Assembly (NCBI GenBank): GCA_964512955.1
Contig: CAZEKX010000021.1
Span: forward strand, 1-30,280
Origin: HGM04593 sp964512955
GTDB taxonomy: Bacteria; Bacteroidota; Bacteroidia; Bacteroidales; Bacteroidaceae
Direction: 5' to 3'
Length of the DNA stretch: 30,280 bases
Part shown: in pieces, positions 25,421 to 30,280 of the stretch
Numbering within the stretch: position 1 is the first letter of the stretch
Layout: each line of letters begins with the position of its first letter
Notes under the pieces: model-generated
Database searches by the model: none
The model's input: only the letters and a program-made list of their open reading frames with translations
What the model was told of the DNA's origin: nothing
Position numbers and translations under genes: made by a program

Positions 25421-28400
25421 AGAAAAATTACCTTAATTTTCTCGCTATTGCTATGTTCTGTTATAGCAATGGCGCAATCGTACACCTATTCACTGCCTGC
25501 AGAATATGCAGATGCAAGTGCCGATGATGGAGTCTTTCCACTTACCGCAGAGGAACTAAATCAAAAAACAAAGTCCACCTATCTTGTCCTAAAATGCGTG
25601 GCAAAAGGTAATCACCAATATTACAAAGGTACCGGCAGTGGCACTCCTGCAAACTTTAGCAATATAGAGAGTGATTATATTTTCATTTGGGAACCTGCCG
25701 GAGATGGTAAATTCTATTTGGGAAAACCCGATGGCACATATTTACAAAATGCAGAATTAGATGCTGCAATAACTTTAGGTGCTAAAGAAACGGCTGCTAA
25801 ATTTACATGCTCAACTGCTACTAAAGCAAATGATGGTTCAGACGATTATTATTACGAAGGTGAAAGTTATTTTGCACGATTCACCAATGAAAACAGTGTA
25901 TGGATAAATGTACAAGAACCTGCCGGAACACCTAAATATAATATAAGGACAGGTAGTTATACATTTGTATATGCATACGAGGTTGAAGCAACCATAGCAG
26001 GGCTTAAAATTTCCGATGCTCCATCCGGTGATACATGGGCAGAGAATACAACATGGTATAAAATACTAAATAAGAAAGAGAGTGAATGGCTTTCTACTGC
26101 AACTGCGTACTGTAACACAGAGAACTATCTTCGTTTGACAAATAAAAACGAACCAATCGATGACTATGGATTGTGGTGTATCGTAGGTGATATAACAAAC
26201 GGTTTTAAATTCTACAATAAAGGTGAAGGAACAGGCAAAGTTCTTCATGGAAGTCGTACACTCAATAGTGATCAACAGAGTTTTATAATGAGTGCAACCA
26301 CCACCGGTGAAAATGTTATGTTCGACATTGAAAACTCCTTGCAAGCGGGTTACATTATTATCAAGGACCATAACAACGAAAATAACTATTGGAATCATCG
26401 TGATGATAACTTGGCATATTGGAATAGTGCAAATGCCAATAATAATGACGGTTCTTCATTTAAATTCTATTATGTAGACCCCAAATCCAAATATACTCCC
26501 ATTGCATTTGCGACAAAAGATACTCGTCAGGTAGGTTTTGTTACATTGGCAGGCTCTGAATTTGGAACTAACGGAATCAATAACTATTCACTTACGAGTA
26601 GCGAGAAAAATTCATATTATGCAGACTTAACCAAGAGCGTTACAATGTATGCTATAGCAGGTGAAAATGTTGATTTGCAATGTACGTCAATTGGTTGGAT
26701 GCATACTTATGTATATATAGATAAGGATGGTGATGGCTTTACCGCTTCGGTAGATGCAACCGATGGATATACTCCTCTCGAAGACTTGGTATCATACTCT
26801 TGTTATAACTCTGTTCAGGCAGATGGTGCTGCAACCAGTGGTGGTACTTGGTATAACAGTGCAGGAGTAAGTGGTAGTGATAATCGTAATGATGCTCCCA
26901 ACTTTACTGCTCCGGCAACTGCAGGAACCTATCGTATGCGTTTGAAGAGCGATTGGAACAGTATAAGACCACAGGGTGGCAACCAATTCCAGTCGGCAGA
27001 TGGTGCTGCAATAGATGTTACACTTAAGGTCGTTTCATCGGATGATACAGACGGTATTGCCCAGATTAAACACCTTGCTGCTAAAAACTATTTAAGTGAG
27101 GAGATTACAAGAATTGAGGCTGCAAAGAATAGTCTTACTCCAACAGATTCTATTGGTAAGAACTGCTATTCACAGGCTAAAATAGATGAATTTACCACTT
27201 CCTATATTAATGTGGCAAAAGAGGTCTTGACAAATGCAGAGCAAAAGTCTACAGAAGAATTGACTACTGCAACCACTACATTGCAACAGGCATATACAGC
27301 GGCATTGACTCAATTTAATCTTCCAATTGTTGGAAAACTCTATCGCATAAAGAGTTATATTAAGAATGCATCACAAGAGGCATATAAATATCACTATGTG
27401 GCTGCTAACGATACAACATACACATCAGTGGCTGATGCCGACGAGACAACTTTGTGGTTGTGCCAGGAGGGTACAACCGACAGTAGACGTAAATTTGTAA
27501 ACTACTCTGTTGCAAATAAAGCGTTGGATTTCCTTGCAATTGGTACTACAGCCTATGATTTTGAGTTAGGCGAGGGCGTAGAGAATGGTTCCTTGTGCCT
27601 TAAGAAAAATGATGCAACTCGTTACATGGGATTCACAAATGAGGAATATAGTACAGAAACTGCTAAAAGAGGTGTTAATTCTGCTGCTGTAGCCGGCAGT
27701 AAATCTCAATCTGCAACTTGGTCTACCGACTTTGTTTTTGAACTTGTTCGTGCAACAGAAGAAGAGAAAGAAGCCGCTCTTGCTATTGCCGAAGGTATTG
27801 ATAATCTTGTTGGTTATCCTGTAGCATCTGTTCTAGAAAACTATAGAACAACAGTTCAAGACAATAATGTTACTCTTCCTGAACTGAATGCTGCAAAGAG
27901 TGCATTGTGGGCAAGCACAGAAATAAATATGCCCGAGGATGGTAAAGCATATACATTTGTGAATGTGCAAAAAGATGGTACCACATTCTACTTAAAGTAT
28001 GAAAGTACAGGTATAACACTCTCTTCAAATTCGGCAGATGCCGAAGTGTTTGTTTGCCGTAAAACAGACAATGATAAGTATGTGTTTGTAAACAACAGTG
28101 GTAAATATTTTGCACATAAAGGTGCGGGAAGCAGTTCATATAGCGGTGTGAATAGTAATAAGGGTTATACCGATTCTTATGACCAAACAGCAGACAAATA
28201 TTTGAACGATTTTGGTATAGTAAAACTAACACCTAGCAATGTTGCTACAACTAATAACACTGATGCTATTGCGGTTACCAATGAGTTGTTGTTTGGATAT
28301 GTAGGTTTGTATACAAGAAGACATGACAGAGAAGAGGATGTCTATTATATCTTTAAGAAAAGTAATGGCTTCGATCAGGCAGGTGCGCCATTCTGTCGTC

Positions 28401-29023
28401 ATGATTTAACATCAATGGTGTTGATTAAACCAGCTGAATATGCCAACACCCCTGTATTGACTGATATTACAGACAATACATTGATAAATGTCGAGGGTAG
28501 CATGGCTACATTCAGTGCTCCTTTTGCAACCGTTCTTCCCGACGGTGTAACAGCCTACGCAGCAACAGACAACGGCAGTTATGTGTCGTTGAATGAAATC
28601 GATGGTGCTGTTCCTGCAAACACCGGTGTAATACTTGTTGGCGCTGCCGATACAGGAAAAATAACAATGAAACCTGCAGCAGGTGAAGCGGAGGCAGAAA
28701 TAAGCAGTAATGCACTTGGAAACTCTGCCGGTGCTGCAATTACACTCACCGAGGGACAACATTATCTGCTTGGTGCCGTAAACGGAGTTCCCGGATTCTA
28801 TCTTAGCGGTGCAGGTACATTGGCTATGAACAAGGCATACCTCGCAATTCCTGTACAGGGTAACAGCGTTGTTGTTCGTTTCCCCGGTACAACAGACATT
28901 AACGAGGTGAAAGATGAAAACGGAGAGGTGAATGCTATTTACGACCTTACCGGTCGTCGCGTAGAGGCAATCACAGTTCCCGGCATCTACATTGTGAATG
29001 GTAAAAAGGTATTGGTAAAGTAA
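25418..29023 (+). CDS. Large secreted modular protein with T9SS-like tail
   Basis: I do not recognise a specific function. A signal peptide (about 1-19, cleavage near AMAQ) opens the protein. Beta-rich lectin-like regions (about 45-355) follow. A GEVED-like segment comes next (about 365-540), with YVYIDKDGDGF and FTAPATAGTYRMRLKSDW. A helical FIVAR-like module lies at about 545-637, then a beta domain from LYRIKSYIKN (640-775), a second helical segment (about 775-840) and a further beta domain. Near the C-terminus is a Bacteroidales-type beta domain with LPDGVTAYAATDNG and VPANTGVILVG (about 1060-1165). The end YDLTGRRVEAITVPGIYIVNGKKVLVK (broken here by no stop) resembles a T9SS sorting tail. 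No catalytic motif is visible, so a surface binding or structural role is inference. The peptide gene follows after a few bases. Confidence 0.8.
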   Translation: MRKITLIFSLLLCSVIAMAQSYTYSLPAEYADASADDGVFPLTAEELNQKTKSTYLVLKCVAKGNHQYYKGTGSGTPANFSNIESDYIFIWEPAGDGKFYLGKPDGTYLQNAELDAAITLGAKETAAKFTCSTATKANDGSDDYYYEGESYFARFTNENSVWINVQEPAGTPKYNIRTGSYTFVYAYEVEATIAGLKISDAPSGDTWAENTTWYKILNKKESEWLSTATAYCNTENYLRLTNKNEPIDDYGLWCIVGDITNGFKFYNKGEGTGKVLHGSRTLNSDQQSFIMSATTTGENVMFDIENSLQAGYIIIKDHNNENNYWNHRDDNLAYWNSANANNNDGSSFKFYYVDPKSKYTPIAFATKDTRQVGFVTLAGSEFGTNGINNYSLTSSEKNSYYADLTKSVTMYAIAGENVDLQCTSIGWMHTYVYIDKDGDGFTASVDATDGYTPLEDLVSYSCYNSVQADGAATSGGTWYNSAGVSGSDNRNDAPNFTAPATAGTYRMRLKSDWNSIRPQGGNQFQSADGAAIDVTLKVVSSDDTDGIAQIKHLAAKNYLSEEITRIEAAKNSLTPTDSIGKNCYSQAKIDEFTTSYINVAKEVLTNAEQKSTEELTTATTTLQQAYTAALTQFNLPIVGKLYRIKSYIKNASQEAYKYHYVAANDTTYTSVADADETTLWLCQEGTTDSRRKFVNYSVANKALDFLAIGTTAYDFELGEGVENGSLCLKKNDATRYMGFTNEEYSTETAKRGVNSAAVAGSKSQSATWSTDFVFELVRATEEEKEAALAIAEGIDNLVGYPVASVLENYRTTVQDNNVTLPELNAAKSALWASTEINMPEDGKAYTFVNVQKDGTTFYLKYESTGITLSSNSADAEVFVCRKTDNDKYVFVNNSGKYFAHKGAGSSSYSGVNSNKGYTDSYDQTADKYLNDFGIVKLTPSNVATTNNTDAIAVTNELLFGYVGLYTRRHDREEDVYYIFKKSNGFDQAGAPFCRHDLTSMVLIKPAEYANTPVLTDITDNTLINVEGSMATFSAPFATVLPDGVTAYAATDNGSYVSLNEIDGAVPANTGVILVGAADTGKITMKPAAGEAEAEISSNALGNSAGAAITLTEGQHYLLGAVNGVPGFYLSGAGTLAMNKAYLAIPVQGNSVVVRFPGTTDINEVKDENGEVNAIYDLTGRRVEAITVPGIYIVNGKKVLVK

Positions 29024-29041
29024 GAAAAGATGAATAGAGAT

Positions 29042-29200
29042 ATGAAAAAGAGTTATATAGCACCTGCAAGTGAGATTGTTAAGATTGATGCAATACAGAT
29101 GATTGCCCTTTCGGCAGGTAAAGGTGAAGGAACTGTTAATCCCGGTGATTCATGGTCCAACGACCGTCGTGGCGATTGGGGCGATATCTGGGCTGAATAA
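29042..29200 (+). CDS. Small Gly/Asp/Trp-rich peptide (52 aa; 56 aa from an upstream ATG)
   Basis: This short gene lies directly behind the 1201-residue gene. From 29042 it begins MKKSYIAPASEIVKIDAIQM, continues IALSAGKGEGTVNPGDSWSN and ends DRRGDWGDIWAE. An in-frame ATG at 29030, 6 nt after the preceding stop, would add MNRD. I prefer 29042 because short Bacteroidales peptides that I remember begin MKKxYxxP, but I cannot verify that here. The first half is amphipathic without a clear signal peptide. The second half is rich in Gly, Asp and Trp and has three Trp in its last 13 residues. It is followed by the right arm of the inverted repeat and the operon terminator. Function unknown; possibilities are a secreted signal, a modified peptide or a small partner of the large protein. 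Confidence 0.7.
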   Translation: MKKSYIAPASEIVKIDAIQMIALSAGKGEGTVNPGDSWSNDRRGDWGDIWAE

Positions 29201-29223
29201 TTTTGAATGTTTTCTTAGAAAAA

Positions 29224-29254
29224 CATAAATGTTTAATTTTAGTATCTAGGTTAT
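29224..29254 (-). repeat. Right arm of the 28-bp inverted repeat, in the operon's 3' UTR
   Basis: Read on the minus strand this arm is a copy of the leader and ATG of the 1201-residue gene with a 3-nt insertion. The copied ATG is followed by TTTTTC then TAA, so it encodes nothing long. It lies 23 nt after the peptide stop and three bases before the terminator stem. Confidence 0.92.
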
Positions 29255-29257
29255 GGG

Positions 29258-29293
29258 GTGGCGATGTCGTGAGACATTGCCACTCTGCTTTTT
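29258..29293 (+). terminator. Terminator of the surface-protein/peptide operon
   Basis: Stem GTGGCGATGTC (29258-29268) pairs with GACATTGCCAC (29273-29283) with one G-U pair and a GTGA loop, followed by CTGCTTTTT. Confidence 0.85.
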
Positions 29294-29381
29294 ATAGATG
29301 TAACGTAATACCAAGATTGGGGTGTGAATATCTGCTATGAATCTATTCACAAGGGTGTAGTAAATATTTTAATCTTTACAA

Positions 29382-30020
29382 TTAATCGTGTGAGTAACTT
29401 TTCTTTAACTCCAAAGAGAGGGTAAGCAAGGCACGCCGTTTGAGCATGGCAATGGTGTCTTGTACACGTTTGTGAGGCAAAATCTCCCAGTTCTCATTAT
29501 CGCTCTTTACATATCTCCAGATATGTGGGGCTGCCTCCAAAGCGCTCATGCCGTCGATGACCATGCATCGTAGCACTATACGGTCGCGTTCGCTAAGTCT
29601 CTCGAAGGCTTGCCACACCGGTGGCATCTCCTTTTCCTCTTCCGGTGTAAAGTGGTTTAACTCCTCAATAATGTCGGGTGCATCTATGTTATGCAACATG
29701 TTGTGGTTGCTGCAATTCTTTCTCTTTAGTTCCACGAAGTGTCTTACCGCACAACGGGACAGGTAACTGTTGAGTGATGCTCCATTAATTCCTCTGAAGT
29801 TGTGTAAAAGGTGCCACTCTTCTCTCGACAGCAGTTCGTAGAACTCTCCTAACAATGGTGCTATGTCGGTTATGCCGAACAGTGCCTCTGCAATGTAACG
29901 TAGTAGCGGGGTGCATTTAACCGAGAAGAAATATCTATGGTATTCCTCTTCGGGTGGTACTGTGGTTAGGTGTTGTATCCACTCTTCGTCGCTTAATTGA
30001 GCGAACTTGCTTGCATGCAT
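29382..30020 (-). CDS. Sigma-70-family (ECF-like) RNA polymerase sigma factor, divergent
   Basis: The 212 residues have a two-part layout typical of ECF sigma factors. A region-2-like helical block covers about 30-105 (PLLRYIAEALFG..., ending LNSYLSRCAVRHFVELKRK). A region-4-like block covers about 135-205 (FERLSERDRIVLRCMVIDGMSALEAAP, then HKRVQDTIAMLKRRALLTLSLEL). A 13-residue insert sits inside the apparent helix-turn-helix (YVKSDNENWEILP), which is unusual. No anti-sigma gene follows: the next feature on the minus strand is the operon terminator of the neighbouring genes. It starts 11 nt after an upstream gene on the same strand, so the two are probably co-transcribed. The region-2 similarity is weak, so confidence is moderate. 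Confidence 0.65.
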   Translation of the reverse strand: MHASKFAQLSDEEWIQHLTTVPPEEEYHRYFFSVKCTPLLRYIAEALFGITDIAPLLGEFYELLSREEWHLLHNFRGINGASLNSYLSRCAVRHFVELKRKNCSNHNMLHNIDAPDIIEELNHFTPEEEKEMPPVWQAFERLSERDRIVLRCMVIDGMSALEAAPHIWRYVKSDNENWEILPHKRVQDTIAMLKRRALLTLSLELKKSYSHD

Positions 30021-30031
30021 TGTGGCACAGG

Positions 30032-30280
30032 TTATTTACGAAAGGTGTATTGATACTCGTCGTATGCCTCCGATGGGTCGGCGGTGAATGAGAGGGAGTT
30101 ATTGGTGGTTTGTATTGTGTATTCGTGTGTCTCCGACTGTGTGGGGTATTTCTCGTTGTTTATCTTGTCGTAACTCTCGTATCTCTCTTGTTCAAGTACG
30201 TAAGGTGTTACTTTACCGAAACAACTCATTGCCGTTGTTGTCGCGATATGTGCTTCCGGTACAATAGTCATTGGCATAGG
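30032..30280 (-). CDS. C-terminal end of an unknown protein, cut by window edge
   Basis: The frame is open to the window edge, so this is probably the 3' end of a longer gene. I do not recognise the 82 visible residues. They are polar, with MTIVPEAHIATTTAMSCFG, a YESYDKINNEKYPTQSETHEY segment, and a C-terminus LSFTADPSEAYDEYQYTFRK that looks like a short beta-strand end. The stop codon is 11 nt before the sigma-factor start, suggesting one transcript. A gene starting at the ATG at 30277 (81 residues) cannot be ruled out. Confidence 0.5.
   Translation of the reverse strand, partial: PMPMTIVPEAHIATTTAMSCFGKVTPYVLEQERYESYDKINNEKYPTQSETHEYTIQTTNNSLSFTADPSEAYDEYQYTFRK

Noticed and set aside
25393..29254. 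Transposon bounded by the 28-bp terminal inverted repeats
   Set aside because: No transposase or integrase lies between the arms, no target-site duplication is visible outside them, and the left arm includes the leader and start codon of a native-looking gene.
29325..29351. GTGAATA/TATTCAC hairpin as sigma-factor terminator
   Set aside because: The stem is 7 bp with a 13-nt loop and no U tract on the minus strand; too weak to call.

Overview
The window looks like chromosomal DNA from a Bacteroidales bacterium (Bacteroidota). Four things support this: promoters with the Bacteroidota -7 box TAnnTTTG (usually TATCTTTG) about 18-19 nt after a TTG/TTTG -33 box; a MurF-alanine racemase fusion; a GSCFA-domain protein and a meso-DAP dehydrogenase; and secreted proteins ending in a short tail of the type YDLTGRR...GIYIVNGKKVLVK, which resembles type IX secretion (T9SS) C-terminal sorting tails. 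I cannot name the genus. I see no tRNA, rRNA, CRISPR array, transposase or recombinase.

Layout. 1-2.3 kb: 3' part of a sialidase gene, ending at a 46-bp bidirectional terminator shared with the convergent yifB. 2.3-6.8 kb (minus): typA, a thioredoxin-fold lipoprotein and yifB, co-directional and closely spaced. 6.9-7.3 kb: rpsO with a clear promoter and terminator. 7.5-8.5 kb: a secreted leucine-rich-repeat protein with a G8 tract and a start-site hairpin upstream. 8.6-12.1 kb: GSCFA gene overlapping murF-alr. 12.1-16.9 kb (minus): a sodium-dependent symporter, ddh and pnp. 17.1-22.3 kb (plus): a second thioredoxin-fold lipoprotein, then greA, a HIT hydrolase, pyrC, a free-standing MetH reactivation domain and plsC. 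22.4-23.8 kb (minus): tcdA overlapping a LolD-type ATPase. 23.8-24.0 kb: a nested 85-bp tandem repeat. 24.1-25.1 kb: asd. 25.4-29.2 kb: a 1201-residue secreted modular protein and a 52-56 residue peptide. 29.4-30.3 kb (minus): a sigma-70-like factor preceded by the 3' end of an unknown gene.

Most of the window is housekeeping: peptidoglycan and DAP precursors (murF-alr, ddh, asd), RNA metabolism (pnp, rpsO, greA, tcdA), pyrimidine, methionine and phospholipid steps. Surface or secreted functions are interspersed (sialidase, LRR protein, 1201-residue protein).

The most unusual signal is at 25.4-29.3 kb. A 28-bp inverted repeat with a 3-nt bulge has one arm ending exactly on the start codon of the 1201-residue gene. 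The other arm lies just before the operon's terminator. It could be a DNA inversion site or a long-range 5'-3' mRNA pairing that hides the start codon. Other points worth a look are a terminator-like hairpin in the greA leader, the small peptide gene, the split MetH reactivation domain, the nested repeat array and a dispersed intergenic motif.
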